DNA from: Bacillota bacterium
GTDB lineage: Bacteria; Bacillota; Clostridia; Acetivibrionales; JAFADI01
Assembly (NCBI GenBank): GCA_023424965.1
Contig: JAFADI010000259.1
Coordinates: 1 to 64,000 of the forward strand
Direction: 5' to 3'
Length of the DNA stretch: 64,000 bases
A model generated the notes under the pieces. That model did not search any database. It was not told the DNA's origin and was given only the letters and a program-made list of their open reading frames with translations. The stretch's first letter is position 1. The number at the start of each line of letters is the position of its first letter. Shown one piece after another: positions 26,704 to 35,846 of the stretch. The translations under genes and the position numbers were made by a program.

Positions 26704-28296
26704 TCAAAGACTGCCGGAGCCCTGCTTCCGTATTTCGCCGGTGGTTTTTCCGGTGGCTTTTTTATACAGCCTGTAGAAATAGCTGACATTCTCAAAGCCT
26801 ACGGCCTTGGAGATTTCCACTGCGGTGAGCTCCGTCTCCGTCATAAGCGCCGTAGCCCTTTCAAGCCTGATTTTCAGAATGTATTCGGAGAAGCTGATTC
26901 CCACCTGGTTCTTGAACAACCTGCTGAAATAGCTGCTGTTCATATTTACATATTCCGCCATCGCCTCACAGGTAATATTGGATTCCAGGTTTTTTTCAAT
27001 ATAGTCCAGGACTTTATTGATCTCCTTTCGATAGGAAGTATCCGTTATGCCTGTAAGCTTCTCGTAGAAACCGCCAAGGGCGGAGGAAAAAACCTCTTTA
27101 TAATTATCAAAGGTGTCGCCGTCAAGGTTGAAGTCTTCAAGAAATATTCCCTTTTTGTTGGCAAGGGATTGGATGTCGGCTTCAATTTTCCTGAAAATCT
27201 TTCGTACGGAGTCCGGATTGTATAAGTTGGATTCAATTGCGCCAAAAAACCTTCTGGTGCATCTGGCCAAGCTGTCCTTCTCCGCACTGATAACCGCGGT
27301 TTTCAGCTCATTAATAAAGAATTCGTACAGTTGCTCCATGCCCTCGTTTTTAAATGCAATCCTCTCTTTTGTAATGAATCCCTTCCCCCTGTAAAAATAG
27401 CTCTCCCTCAACAGTTTCACCCCTGAAACGGCGGATTCCAGAAGCTTTATATCACCATACACACCGCTGATGCACGCAGATACCTGGACCTTTAATATGC
27501 GGTAAATATTCTTTTGGAGTTCCAGGACACAATCGATCAATTTCTGTTTTATCGTCCGGTCGGAGGAGTTGTCACCGGTTATGATGGCATACTCGGCCTC
27601 TGAAAGGCAAAAGCAGCTTATTTCCCCTTTGTCCCGGAAGATGTCTTCAAGGATGTTTTGTACGGCAAAACTCAACAGGGAGTTCTCTTTTATGGCGCAC
27701 GCCTTCATTGCGTACCGGAAATTGTCGATAAAAACTCCCACGACCCTGTATGGGCCGTCCGGCAGCTGTATGCCCAGGACCTGTGCTTTGTTATGGATCT
27801 CTTCCTGTTTCGAATACTTGTTTGCCAGGATATCCTTGATCAATTTTTCCTTTAATACGCACCGGTTCAGGTTCAGCTCCCTGTTGACACGGTTTATGAC
27901 CTCATTCCGGTTCATTTCCTTTTCTATTTTCTCTCTCACTTTCAGCATTGTTTTGACCAGCTCTTCACTGGTGAGCATATATTTGACAAGGTAAAAGTCG
28001 GCCTCCAGTTCAATGGCCTCCCTGGCAAAGTTGAAATCCTGGTGGCAGGTCAATATAACGGATTTCACATGGGGCTTGAACTTCTTTACCTCCCTCAGCA
28101 ATTCCAGGCCGTCCATGGAGGGCATCGTTATATCGGTAAGAATTACGTGAGGGTCTTTCTGCTTTGCCAGGCCCAGGGCATCCAGGCCGTTGTCCGCCTG
28201 CCCCACGATTTCAAAGCCGTGCTTTTCCCAGTCGATAATGTTTTTAAGGCCGTTGAGCATTTCCACGTCATCGTCAACAATGATTACTCTTATCAT
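26704..28296 (-). CDS. YesN-type response regulator with AraC DNA-binding domain (RR3)
   Basis: 530 residues: receiver with D8/D9/D10 and phospho-acceptor D55 in LTDITMP, a linker of about 290 residues, and a C-terminal AraC domain containing AVEISKAVGFENVSYFYRLY. The ribosome binding site AAGGAGG lies inside the last codons of HK3, so the pair is translationally coupled. It is encoded just upstream of the GH30 gene and downstream of an importer operon. Either or both may be its targets. Confidence 0.94.
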   Translation of the reverse strand: MIRVIIVDDDVEMLNGLKNIIDWEKHGFEIVGQADNGLDALGLAKQKDPHVILTDITMPSMDGLELLREVKKFKPHVKSVILTCHQDFNFAREAIELEADFYLVKYMLTSEELVKTMLKVREKIEKEMNRNEVINRVNRELNLNRCVLKEKLIKDILANKYSKQEEIHNKAQVLGIQLPDGPYRVVGVFIDNFRYAMKACAIKENSLLSFAVQNILEDIFRDKGEISCFCLSEAEYAIITGDNSSDRTIKQKLIDCVLELQKNIYRILKVQVSACISGVYGDIKLLESAVSGVKLLRESYFYRGKGFITKERIAFKNEGMEQLYEFFINELKTAVISAEKDSLARCTRRFFGAIESNLYNPDSVRKIFRKIEADIQSLANKKGIFLEDFNLDGDTFDNYKEVFSSALGGFYEKLTGITDTSYRKEINKVLDYIEKNLESNITCEAMAEYVNMNSSYFSRLFKNQVGISFSEYILKIRLERATALMTETELTAVEISKAVGFENVSYFYRLYKKATGKTTGEIRKQGSGSL

Positions 28297-28299
28297 CTT

Positions 28300-30045
28300 C
28301 TACGCCTCCTTGGGGTTTAAGGGAAGGATAACCTCCACCAGCGTTCCCTCCTCCGGGGTGCTGCTGATATGAAGTCCGTATTCCTCACCGAAATGGAGCT
28401 TGATTCTTTCGTCCACATTGGAAACTCCAATCCCTGAAAATTTGAATTCCTTCAGGTCCTTCCTGCCCTCCAGGTCATCCAATGCAAAGCCTCTTCCGTT
28501 ATCCTTTATGTAAATTGCCACGTTTTCCTCTTTAATCTCCCCCGTCACTTCAATAATCCCCCCCGATTTGACATCCTGGAAGCCATGGATGACTGCATTC
28601 TCAACCAGCGGCTGCAAGAGGAGCTTGGGTATTTTATAGTGCTTTATTTCTTCACCGACATTGAATTTTGATACAAACGCCTTTTCATGCCGCATTTTGA
28701 GAATATCAAGATAATACCGCAAATTTTCAAGCTCCTGCTCCAGGGTTATCATTTCATCCCCCTTGACGATGGTCATGTGCAGGAGGTTTGAAAGCGCCAG
28801 CACCATGTCGGCGGCCTTTTTGATGTTATTGTTCAAGGCGGCCCACCGGATGGTATTTAAGGTATTAAACAGGAAGTGGGGGCTGATTTGGGCCTGCAAG
28901 GCCTTCAGCTCTGCGTCCCTCTTTTTCTTTTCCTTGATTTTGTTCTCATGGATCAAATTATTTATGTTGCTCTTCATGATTTTAAAATTTTTCTGAAGGA
29001 TACCTACCTCGTCTTTTCTTTCTTCGTCAACTTCACCGCTTTTAAAAATAAAATCGGTGTTGGAGATGTCCTTGGTTATTTTCTTTAAAGGCAAGGTGAT
29101 ACTCCGGGTGAACAGCATGGCAATCAAAAGCGACACCAGGATGCAAAGGATGGTTACCATCAGCAGGCGGTTCCTGTTCTGCTGCTGCTTGCTGGTCACA
29201 TCCCCGAAGGATTTGACATCCACAACCTGCCAGTCGGTATTATCCATTTTGTAATACGTCAGGATTGCCTTTCCCGCCTTGCCGTTAAAAATTGTATACC
29301 CCTTCTGTGGAGAGGGTACTTTGATGCCATAGATATCTTCGAAATTCAAATTGATTTTGCTTTTATCGGAAAATGCGATGATCATGCCGTTTCCATTGAG
29401 CAAAAACCTTTCCTGCGTCGGGCTTCCGTTGGATATAAGCTGGATAAATTCCTTTTCCGGAACACTTATTACGAAAATCCCCAGGGATTTGTTTCCCGAA
29501 GCCCTTGTCACATTGGTGATGATGGTGAAAACATGCGGGTATGCCGTACTCTCCGATGCCACATAATTGGTTTCAATCCCTCCCCAAAGCACAAAATCCT
29601 CCGCATCCTCCTTCATGAATTTTGTATACTTCTTTTTGAACTCCTCGATGTCGCTCCTCTCCCGGGGCCAATTGGTAAAAAGCTTGCCGCTGGAGGTGAT
29701 CAGGGAAATATAGTTCTTGCTCCCTATGGAGTTAAAAGACAGATTCTCTATGAGATTCTCCATCCTCGTAAATTGAAAATATTCTTTCAGCACACCCTCA
29801 TAGGAATCCGGAGGGGCTTTGTCCAAAACCATGTTCGCATCCTGCTGCAGCAGCTCGGTGATATTCTGGTCCCGGTTGATATACAGCGCTGTTGTGAGCA
29901 TCCGCTTGTGCAGCCCCTTTATGCTGTTTGATGCAAGTTCGATGGAATTGAGGGTGTCTTTACATACCTGTTCAACGATGATGTCGCTCGAAGCCTTCTC
30001 GGAAAAATAATAGGAGGTGCTGAGCGGTATTACGATAATGAACAC
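28300..30045 (-). CDS. YesM-type sensor histidine kinase (HK3), start region irregular
   Basis: 581 residues from an in-frame GTG at 30043-30045, but this start has no ribosome binding site and cuts into the first membrane helix. Open coding with a typical kinase N-terminus (ELIRLLQNKFKSLTIFQKLV) continues to about 30117 and is then closed by TAA. The only good start, ATG-ATG after GGAAAGGA near 30130, is in another frame, so a one-base frameshift near the 5' end is likely. The rest is normal: extracellular region, second helix (about 275-295), HAMP, box QISPHFLFNTL, LVENAVIHGF, DNGRGFA and GIGVSNV. It is coupled to RR3. Confidence 0.88.
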   Translation of the reverse strand: MFIIVIPLSTSYYFSEKASSDIIVEQVCKDTLNSIELASNSIKGLHKRMLTTALYINRDQNITELLQQDANMVLDKAPPDSYEGVLKEYFQFTRMENLIENLSFNSIGSKNYISLITSSGKLFTNWPRERSDIEEFKKKYTKFMKEDAEDFVLWGGIETNYVASESTAYPHVFTIITNVTRASGNKSLGIFVISVPEKEFIQLISNGSPTQERFLLNGNGMIIAFSDKSKINLNFEDIYGIKVPSPQKGYTIFNGKAGKAILTYYKMDNTDWQVVDVKSFGDVTSKQQQNRNRLLMVTILCILVSLLIAMLFTRSITLPLKKITKDISNTDFIFKSGEVDEERKDEVGILQKNFKIMKSNINNLIHENKIKEKKKRDAELKALQAQISPHFLFNTLNTIRWAALNNNIKKAADMVLALSNLLHMTIVKGDEMITLEQELENLRYYLDILKMRHEKAFVSKFNVGEEIKHYKIPKLLLQPLVENAVIHGFQDVKSGGIIEVTGEIKEENVAIYIKDNGRGFALDDLEGRKDLKEFKFSGIGVSNVDERIKLHFGEEYGLHISSTPEEGTLVEVILPLNPKEA

Positions 30046-30193
30046 GATATAGCATACGAGTTTCTGAAATATTGTGAGGGATTTGAATTTGTTCTGCAGG
30101 AGTCTGATTAACTCGCCTATTTAACATCATTCCTTTCCCTGTACCGGAGAGCACTTGATTTTATTGTCAAAACAACGATGGACTGGTAATTTT

Positions 30194-30199
30194 ATTATA
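30194..30199 (-). promoter_or_regulatory. Candidate -10 box for the HK3-RR3 operon
   Basis: TATAAT on the minus strand between the terminator of the importer operon and the kinase gene, about 65 bases before the likely ATG-ATG. No convincing -35 is seen. Confidence 0.4.
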
Positions 30200-30223
30200 C
30201 CACAAGCCCAACCCGCAATCAGC

Positions 30224-30267
30224 AAAAAGGAGAATCCAGGAGGGCATTTGCCGCCCTCCAGAGATTC
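30224..30267 (-). terminator. Terminator of the third importer operon
   Basis: On the minus strand, a two-part stem (GAATC with GATTC at 30232-30236/30263-30267, and GGAGGGC with GCCCTCC at 30239-30245/30253-30259) is followed by five T residues (30224-30228). It separates the binding protein gene from HK3. Confidence 0.8.
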
Positions 30268-30295
30268 CCCATGGATTGCTTACTCAGGATGCTTG

Positions 30296-31690
30296 CTATT
30301 TGTTCGCCGCATTTTTGATTACATCATCGGCCTGCTTGCACATATTGGCGATGGCATTGTCGAGGCTCTGGCCTCCGACAAGATACTTCTCGGCTTCTGT
30401 CTCGAATATTTTCTTCATGTCGTTATGATAGGTGGGCAATATTTCAGGCGCGTTGTCAACTCTCTTGGGGTTGTTCAAAACAGCGTTCAAAGCCTCCAGG
30501 TCATACAGCTTTTCTCCGCCGGCAATAAGCTTCTCCACGACCTTGCTGTTGTCAAAGCCCTTTTCGGCCGACAGGCTTGAAGCCTTTATTGCCACACCTT
30601 CAGTGGTATAGAAACGGAGGAACTTATAAGCTGCCTCCTTGTGCTTGGAGTTCTTGTTGATGGAGTAGAAATGTCCGTCAACGGGAGTTCTGCCTTCCGG
30701 AGCATCCTTCCACCTGGGCAGCGGAGCAAAGGTAGTCACAAAGTCGTGGGGGAAATTTTTAGTGTCCTTGATTTCCGCGATCATCCAACTGCCGATAGGG
30801 ATCATTGCGGCCTTCTGGTTGAAGAAGGGGGTCCTGTAAGGCACGTTCTGGGATTTTATCTCAAAGAAAGGCATCTGTACCTTGTCGACCTTTTCCAGGT
30901 CGTTCCTGTACTTCAGGAAGTCTTTGTATATGGGGTTGTCAAAGTCATGCTTTGTGGGGTCGCCGTTCTTGAAATAGGTGTTGCCCATCTTTACCGAGTA
31001 AATGCCTGTAAAGCTGTGCATTTCCCAGGTGTGCATGTGCGAACCGAAAACCTTGTTTACGCCTTCGCCCTTTGTCAGCTTCAAGGCATAATCCCTGTAA
31101 TCGTCCCAGGTCCAGTCAAGCTTTGGCACAGGCAGATTTGCCGCGTCAAGCAGGTTTTTGTTCAGCATGACGAACCAAATTTTCACGTCTGCAGGCAAAG
31201 CATAATATTTATCGTTGATTTTCATGCCGAAGCTATACATGTCATCGTAGGTTTTACCTTCGGCCTTTATAAAGTCGTCGAGAGGCTCATACAGGTTCTT
31301 CGCTGCCCTTTCACAGTAGTCTCCGCTGCCGGGTGCCGCTATGATGTCGGCCGTATCGCCGGCAAGCAGCATCAGGTCCGCTTTCTTCAAGTGCTCCACA
31401 TTATTGTTTTCAGCAGTATACTCAAACACGACCTTAACACCGGGATTTTTTTCTTCATAAGCCTTTGCCAGCGCTTCATGATTCTTTGAGTGTACTGCTT
31501 CCCATGAAAGGAACCTGAGGGTGATAGGCTCTGCCGCTTTTGCTTCCGTTTTCGCTTCAGAATTGGGCTCTGCCTTGGTCTCCGCCGGCTGGTCCGCCGG
31601 GGTATTGGTACCGCCACATCCGGCCAGTATCATTGTTAGCAAAAACACCGTTGCAACCAAAAGTGATACTTTTTTCACTACAGCCTTCAT
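30296..31690 (-). CDS. Sugar ABC transporter solute-binding lipoprotein
   Basis: 464 residues with lipobox LAGC (Cys25), an acidic Ala/Glu/Lys linker to about residue 52, then a type 1 binding-protein fold (ITLRFLSWEAVHSKNHEALA near the start). AGGAGG precedes the ATG. It is the last gene of the operon, after two permeases and a hairpin, and is followed by a terminator. The substrate is unknown. Its place between molybdenum cofactor genes and the arabinogalactan-type enzymes suggests an oligosaccharide importer of the same locus, controlled by HK3-RR3. Confidence 0.93.
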   Translation of the reverse strand: MKAVVKKVSLLVATVFLLTMILAGCGGTNTPADQPAETKAEPNSEAKTEAKAAEPITLRFLSWEAVHSKNHEALAKAYEEKNPGVKVVFEYTAENNNVEHLKKADLMLLAGDTADIIAAPGSGDYCERAAKNLYEPLDDFIKAEGKTYDDMYSFGMKINDKYYALPADVKIWFVMLNKNLLDAANLPVPKLDWTWDDYRDYALKLTKGEGVNKVFGSHMHTWEMHSFTGIYSVKMGNTYFKNGDPTKHDFDNPIYKDFLKYRNDLEKVDKVQMPFFEIKSQNVPYRTPFFNQKAAMIPIGSWMIAEIKDTKNFPHDFVTTFAPLPRWKDAPEGRTPVDGHFYSINKNSKHKEAAYKFLRFYTTEGVAIKASSLSAEKGFDNSKVVEKLIAGGEKLYDLEALNAVLNNPKRVDNAPEILPTYHNDMKKIFETEAEKYLVGGQSLDNAIANMCKQADDVIKNAANK

Positions 31691-31727
31691 TTAAATTCCT
31701 CCTAAGATAATTATTTTTTATTACTTA

Positions 31728-31752
31728 ACATTTACTCCATTCAAGTAAATGT
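31728..31752 (-). promoter_or_regulatory. Intergenic stem-loop before the binding protein gene
   Basis: Perfect 9-base arms (31728-31736 and 31744-31752) with a 7-base loop, just after the stop of the permease gene. It has no strong T run. The position matches hairpins found at the SBP/permease junction of other operons here. Confidence 0.5.
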
Positions 31753-31753
31753 A

Positions 31754-32644
31754 TTAGCCCTTTATCGCGCCCGTGGCAATTCCTTCGATGACATGCTTCT
31801 GTCCTATGATGAATGCGACAAGCAGTGGAACGATGGCACAGACCGCAGCCGTCATCACCAGGGAATAATAGGTTCCTATGTCCGTTGCGAACTGCCTCAT
31901 CCCAAGCTGTATGGTCATCAGATTTTTTGAATACAAAAATACCAGGGGGTTTTGATAATCGTTCCAGGTCCACACAAACTTCAGGATAGCCAGCGTAGCG
32001 ATGGCAGGCTTCGACATGGGAACGATGATCTGAAAGAAAATTCTGAAATGTCCCGCCCCATCCATTTTTGCCGATTCTGAAAGGGAATTGGGTATCGTCA
32101 CCATAAACTGCCGGAGAAGAAACATCCCGTAAACACTGAAAGATATCATCAATATTAAGCCCGCATGGGTATTGTACAGTCCCGTCCATTTAAAAAGCAT
32201 GAACCTGGGTATGATGGTTATCTGTTCAGGAATCATCAAGGTGCCGAGATACAGGAGGAACAACTGCTCCTTGAATTTGAAATTGATTTTGGCAAAACCG
32301 TATCCGCCCATGGCCGATACCAACCCCTGTACAACCGTTGCCAGCACGGCAATTTTTATTGAATTCCAGTAATACAGCGCAAAGTTGTATTGTCCGCTCC
32401 ACACTTCCGTATAGTTTTGTATTGCATTCCACCGTTTCGGTATCCACTCAATCGGGAAATTGAATACATCCGCTTCTATCTTGAAGGAGGCTGAAACCAT
32501 CCACAGGAAAGGCAGTATGCAGGTCACTGCAAACATCAGCATCAATACCGTCATGATGAAATCTCTTATATTAATCTTCTTTACTCTCGACATTATCGGG
32601 CGGCCTTTTTTTATCTCAATTCCGGCAGCATTTGTACCTTCCAC
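31754..32644 (-). CDS. Carbohydrate ABC transporter permease, MalG type
   Basis: About 296 residues from a GTG at 32642-32644, which has AAGGGAGGGG five bases upstream. An ATG eight codons earlier overlaps the stop of the preceding gene and lacks a good site. Six membrane helices and the docking loop SLSESAKMDGAGHFRIFFQI are visible, and the end (VIEGIATGAIKG) is typical. It pairs with the permease at 32661-33569 and the binding protein at 30296-31690. Confidence 0.92.
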   Translation of the reverse strand: MEGTNAAGIEIKKGRPIMSRVKKINIRDFIMTVLMLMFAVTCILPFLWMVSASFKIEADVFNFPIEWIPKRWNAIQNYTEVWSGQYNFALYYWNSIKIAVLATVVQGLVSAMGGYGFAKINFKFKEQLFLLYLGTLMIPEQITIIPRFMLFKWTGLYNTHAGLILMISFSVYGMFLLRQFMVTIPNSLSESAKMDGAGHFRIFFQIIVPMSKPAIATLAILKFVWTWNDYQNPLVFLYSKNLMTIQLGMRQFATDIGTYYSLVMTAAVCAIVPLLVAFIIGQKHVIEGIATGAIKG

Positions 32645-32660
32645 GTTTTCCCCTCCCTTA

Positions 32661-33569
32661 TCAGTCATAGTTGACCCATCTCTTCTGGTAGCGCCATTGA
32701 ATCAGCGTTACGATAAAAATCATCACAAACATGATCCAGGCTGCCGAGCTGGCAAAGCCCATATTGTAGAATTCAAAGGCCGTCCTGTATATGTAGTAGG
32801 CGATTACCGAAGTGGCGGTGCCCGGTCCCCCCTGGGTCAGGATGCTTATCTGGTCAAAGGCCTTGAAGGAATTGATGATGCCCATGATTACCAGAAAGAA
32901 GGTTGTGGGAGAAACCATAGGAATTGTTATATTAAAAAATTTATTGATTTCATTGGCCCCGTCAATGCTGGCCGACTCGTATAACTCCGAGGGGACCCCT
33001 TTAATCCCTGCCAGATACACCACAATCATGTATCCCAACTGCTGCCAGATTGAAAATATTATGACGGTCGGCAGCGCCCAGTGGATGTCTGCAAACCATT
33101 TCGGGGGTTCCTCTATCCCAAGGCTCATGAGAAATTGGTTCACCGGTCCGTACGACGGGTGCAGGACAACGCGCCATATCACGGCAGACGCCACAATACT
33201 TGCAATGTAAGGAATAAATACGCTTACCGTAATCGCAGACTTGAAGCGCGTATACCTGTGTATGATTACGGCACACACCAGCGCCAGGGCCACGCCTATG
33301 GGAACGGTGGTGATGGCGAAAATAAGGGTGTTTTTCAATGAGTCGACAAACCACACGTCCTTAAAAATATCCACAAAGTTTTTTAAACCGTTAAATTTGA
33401 TTGCTCCGAAGCCTTCAAGAAAGGTCCACTTATTGAAGCTGAGGTAGAAGGAAAACAATACGGGGAACAGTACAAAGACCGCGAACCCCAAAAAGCTCGG
33501 TAGTATGAATACGATTCCATAGAATGTTTCACTTGCGGAAGACGACAGCCCTTTAGAGGATTGCTTCAT
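32661..33569 (-). CDS. Carbohydrate ABC transporter permease, MalF type
   Basis: A 302-residue permease with six helices. The docking loop is LYESASIDGANEINKFFNIT, followed by the ISILTQGGPG turn usual in MalF-like subunits. It is the first gene of the third importer operon, starting after AAAGGATGG with a promoter just upstream. Confidence 0.93.
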   Translation of the reverse strand: MKQSSKGLSSSASETFYGIVFILPSFLGFAVFVLFPVLFSFYLSFNKWTFLEGFGAIKFNGLKNFVDIFKDVWFVDSLKNTLIFAITTVPIGVALALVCAVIIHRYTRFKSAITVSVFIPYIASIVASAVIWRVVLHPSYGPVNQFLMSLGIEEPPKWFADIHWALPTVIIFSIWQQLGYMIVVYLAGIKGVPSELYESASIDGANEINKFFNITIPMVSPTTFFLVIMGIINSFKAFDQISILTQGGPGTATSVIAYYIYRTAFEFYNMGFASSAAWIMFVMIFIVTLIQWRYQKRWVNYD

Positions 33570-33601
33570 TCAATCACCATCCTTTGTACTGTGATGCCTT
33601 T

Positions 33602-33629
33602 ATTATACATACACTTTTCACAGGGACAA
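33602..33629 (-). promoter_or_regulatory. Promoter of the third importer operon
   Basis: Minus-strand TTGTCC (33624-33629), a 16-base spacer and TATAAT (33602-33607), about 33 bases before the permease start. Confidence 0.55.
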
Positions 33630-33791
33630 ATGAACTTATATTACATGCGTGTTACTTCCTATTACTTTTTGTATAAAATTCCCCGGGCTTTTCCATTCAA
33701 TTACAATTATAGAGAGTTGCAATATTAAAATAAATTGGCTTTTTTACTAATTCCTTGCAGTTTCTTTGGACTTTTACCTGGAAACGGCCCG

Positions 33792-33829
33792 AAAAAAGGA
33801 CCGTATTATGTAATAAATACGGTCCTTTT
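33792..33829 (-). terminator. Terminator of the moaA-moaC-MOSC operon
   Basis: Perfect 14-base arms (33794-33807 and 33816-33829) with an 8-base loop. On the minus strand it ends in six T residues. It lies 31 bp after the MOSC gene. Confidence 0.88.
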
Positions 33830-33859
33830 GTGGATTTGTTATGTTAAATCGGTATCAGC

Positions 33860-34291
33860 TCACAGCAGGACAATTTCGTCTCCCGCCCTGATGACCCCGC
33901 CTTCCAGTACTTTTGCAAATATCCCCTCTTTGGGCATCACACAGTCTCCGATCTGGTGGTAGATTGCACATTTATTATGACATTCCTTGCCGATCTGGGA
34001 CACCTCCATAACTACATCACCGATCCGCAGCCTGGTCCCCACGGCAAGGGAATACAACTCAATGCCTTCCGTCGTAATGTTTTCCGCAAATTTGCCCGTG
34101 CTCAGGCCTTTCGCGCCCATTGCGGCAGCCTTGTCGATGCTCTCCTGGCCCAAAAGGCTCACCTGCCTGTGCCAGTTGCCCGCGTGGGCATCTCCCTGCA
34201 AGCCGTGCTCCGCAATAAATTCCCCCGATTCAACGGTCTTTTTGGGCACTCCCTTTTTCTCGCTTATGTTGATCGCAACCACTTTTGCCAA
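33860..34291 (-). CDS. MOSC domain protein of molybdenum cofactor metabolism
   Basis: A 143-residue single-domain MOSC protein. The core GLQGDAHAGNWHRQVSLLG and the Cys-bearing segment IGKECHNKC (Cys104, Cys108; Cys117 further on) are visible. Stand-alone MOSC proteins are thought to handle sulfur or pterin-bound molybdenum, but the exact reaction is not known. It starts with TTG after GGGGGGA, which overlaps the last codons of moaC. It is the last gene of moaA-moaC-MOSC and is followed by a terminator. Confidence 0.9.
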   Translation of the reverse strand: MAKVVAINISEKKGVPKKTVESGEFIAEHGLQGDAHAGNWHRQVSLLGQESIDKAAAMGAKGLSTGKFAENITTEGIELYSLAVGTRLRIGDVVMEVSQIGKECHNKCAIYHQIGDCVMPKEGIFAKVLEGGVIRAGDEIVLL

Positions 34292-34293
34292 AG

Positions 34294-34758
34294 CTAAATC
34301 CCCCCTGATTTTCCCCCGGTTTTTCTGACAAGCCTTATATCACCGATGACCATTTCCTTATCAACGGCCTTACACATGTCGTAAATCGTGAGAGCGGCAA
34401 CGGAAACCGCCGTCAGCGCTTCCATTTCCACTCCCGTTTTCCAGGTGCATTTGACAATTCCCCGGATGGAAACAAAGCCCCCCTCCATATCCGGCTCCAG
34501 GACGACGCCTACGGAATCCAGAAGGATGTTGTGGCACATGGGGATCAGCTCCTGGGTCTTCTTCGCCGCCATAATACCCGCAACCCTGGCGACGGCAAAA
34601 ACATCCCCTTTGGGAATGCCTCCGCTGTTGATCGTGGCGATGGTTTCGGGCTTCATATATATCCGGCCTTCCGCCGCAGCTTCCCTCACCGTAACGTTTT
34701 TCTCGGACACGTCTACCATTTTCGCGTTTCCCTGCTTGTCCAGGTGTGTCAGTTCCAT
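34294..34758 (-). CDS. moaC: Cyclic pyranopterin monophosphate synthase MoaC
   Basis: 154 residues, normal length. MoaC converts the MoaA product into cyclic pyranopterin monophosphate in molybdenum cofactor synthesis. The conserved stretches MVDVSEK, ATINSGGIPKGDV, LIPMCHNI and GVEMEALTAVSVAALTIYDM are all present, including the catalytic-region Lys in DMCKAVDKEM. It lies 4 bp after moaA, with AGGAGG before the ATG. Confidence 0.97.
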   Translation of the reverse strand: MELTHLDKQGNAKMVDVSEKNVTVREAAAEGRIYMKPETIATINSGGIPKGDVFAVARVAGIMAAKKTQELIPMCHNILLDSVGVVLEPDMEGGFVSIRGIVKCTWKTGVEMEALTAVSVAALTIYDMCKAVDKEMVIGDIRLVRKTGGKSGGI

Positions 34759-34762
34759 ACCC

Positions 34763-35722
34763 TTATCCTCCTATGGCGTTCATTCCCCTGTTTGAAGTGA
34801 ACCTGCGGTTGAAATTGTGTCCCTCCGGCTTGTTGTAAATAAGCTCGTGGATGGCTTCGTCAATATTTTCCGTATTCTCCCTCAAAATGCCTACGATGTC
34901 GGCTTCCGCATTATCTCCCAGGCAGAGCTTCAATTTTCCGTCGCAGGTGAGCCTCACCCTGTTGCAGCTTGCACAAAACCGGTGTCCCATGGGGCTGATA
35001 AAACCGATCCTCCCCTGATAACCCGGAAGCTCATACATGGTAGCCGGTCCGCTTTGAAAGCGGTCTCTTGCAGGCTTGAGCATGGGATGTCCGGCGAGGA
35101 TATCGGAATTGAACACGATTTTGTCCCTGTTGTTTTCTCCGAATTTTCCTACGGGCATGAGCTCGATGAACCTTACCTCCAGGGGCTGGTCCTTTGCCAG
35201 GCGGATGAAATCCTCCACCTCGTCGTCGTTCAGGCCCTTCATCAGCACCACGTTGATTTTCACGGGATTCAGTCCGACACTGACGGCCTTTTCGATGCCT
35301 TCCAGGACATTTTCCAGGCGGCCTCCTCCGGTAATAAATTGGAACCGGTCGCTGCGCAGGGAATCAAGGCTGATATTTATCCTCCGGAGGCCCGCCCTCT
35401 TGAGGTTTTCAGCCTGTGCAGCCAGATTCATGCCATTGGTGGTCATGGATATGTCTTCAATTTGCGGAATTCCGGATATTCTGGAAATGATGTCGCACAC
35501 ATCAATTCTGGTCAGGGGTTCCCCCCCTGTGATGCGCACTTTTTTTATTCCCAATCGGACCATGGCCCCCACGGCCTTTTCGATCTCCTGGGGCGTCAGG
35601 CCCTGACAGCAGTTGTCATTTTTTTCTTTTTCGGAAGGACGGCAGTATATGCAGTTCAAATTGCAGTTTTGCGTTACGGACAGCCTTAAATACTCAATTT
35701 CCCTCTCCAGTCGATCCCTCAT
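34763..35722 (-). CDS. moaA: GTP 3',8-cyclase MoaA (radical SAM)
   Basis: 319 residues. The radical SAM cluster CxxxCxxC is Cys20, Cys24 and Cys27 (NCNLNCIYC). The second [4Fe-4S] site lies in CASCNRVRLTCDGKLKLCLG, and the chain ends in the Gly-Gly that enters the active site (GMNAIGG). MoaA starts molybdenum cofactor synthesis by cyclising GTP. It is the first gene of a three-gene operon, with GAGGGG before the ATG, divergent from the mogA/moaB-type gene. Confidence 0.97.
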   Translation of the reverse strand: MRDRLEREIEYLRLSVTQNCNLNCIYCRPSEKEKNDNCCQGLTPQEIEKAVGAMVRLGIKKVRITGGEPLTRIDVCDIISRISGIPQIEDISMTTNGMNLAAQAENLKRAGLRRINISLDSLRSDRFQFITGGGRLENVLEGIEKAVSVGLNPVKINVVLMKGLNDDEVEDFIRLAKDQPLEVRFIELMPVGKFGENNRDKIVFNSDILAGHPMLKPARDRFQSGPATMYELPGYQGRIGFISPMGHRFCASCNRVRLTCDGKLKLCLGDNAEADIVGILRENTENIDEAIHELIYNKPEGHNFNRRFTSNRGMNAIGG

Positions 35723-35772
35723 TGAATCTACCCCTCTTAGAGCTCAGCTTAAATGTTGTCCTTCATAATAAT

Positions 35773-35808
35773 ATTATACCATAAACACGGAAGAGTTTAT
35801 GGTATAAT
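35773..35808. promoter_or_regulatory. Palindromic bidirectional promoter/operator between moaA and the mog-type gene
   Basis: Perfect 14-base arms (35773-35786 and 35795-35808) around an 8-base centre. Each arm ends in TATAAT read outward, giving a -10 box for the mog-type gene at 35803-35808 and one for moaA at 35773-35778. One regulator bound here could control both directions. The half-site (GTTTATGGTATAAT) is only loosely like ModE sites. Confidence 0.6.
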
Positions 35809-35815
35809 TGCGCAA

Positions 35816-35846
35816 GTGCATTTCGGCCCAGCCGAAAATCTTGCAC
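35816..35846 (+). promoter_or_regulatory. 5' leader hairpin of the mog-type gene
   Basis: Seven-base arms (35821-35827 and 35831-35837) with loop CCA, extended by a five-base stem (35816-35820 with 35842-35846) across a four-base bulge. It would lie at the very 5' end of the mRNA, starting about 7 bases after the -10 box. I do not see the features of the known Moco riboswitch. It may be an mRNA stabiliser or an unknown leader. Confidence 0.4.

Noticed and set aside
26641..27225. Plus-strand open frame of 194 codons at the end of the third response regulator gene
   Set aside because: It is antisense to the AraC domain of that regulator and has no promoter or ribosome site.
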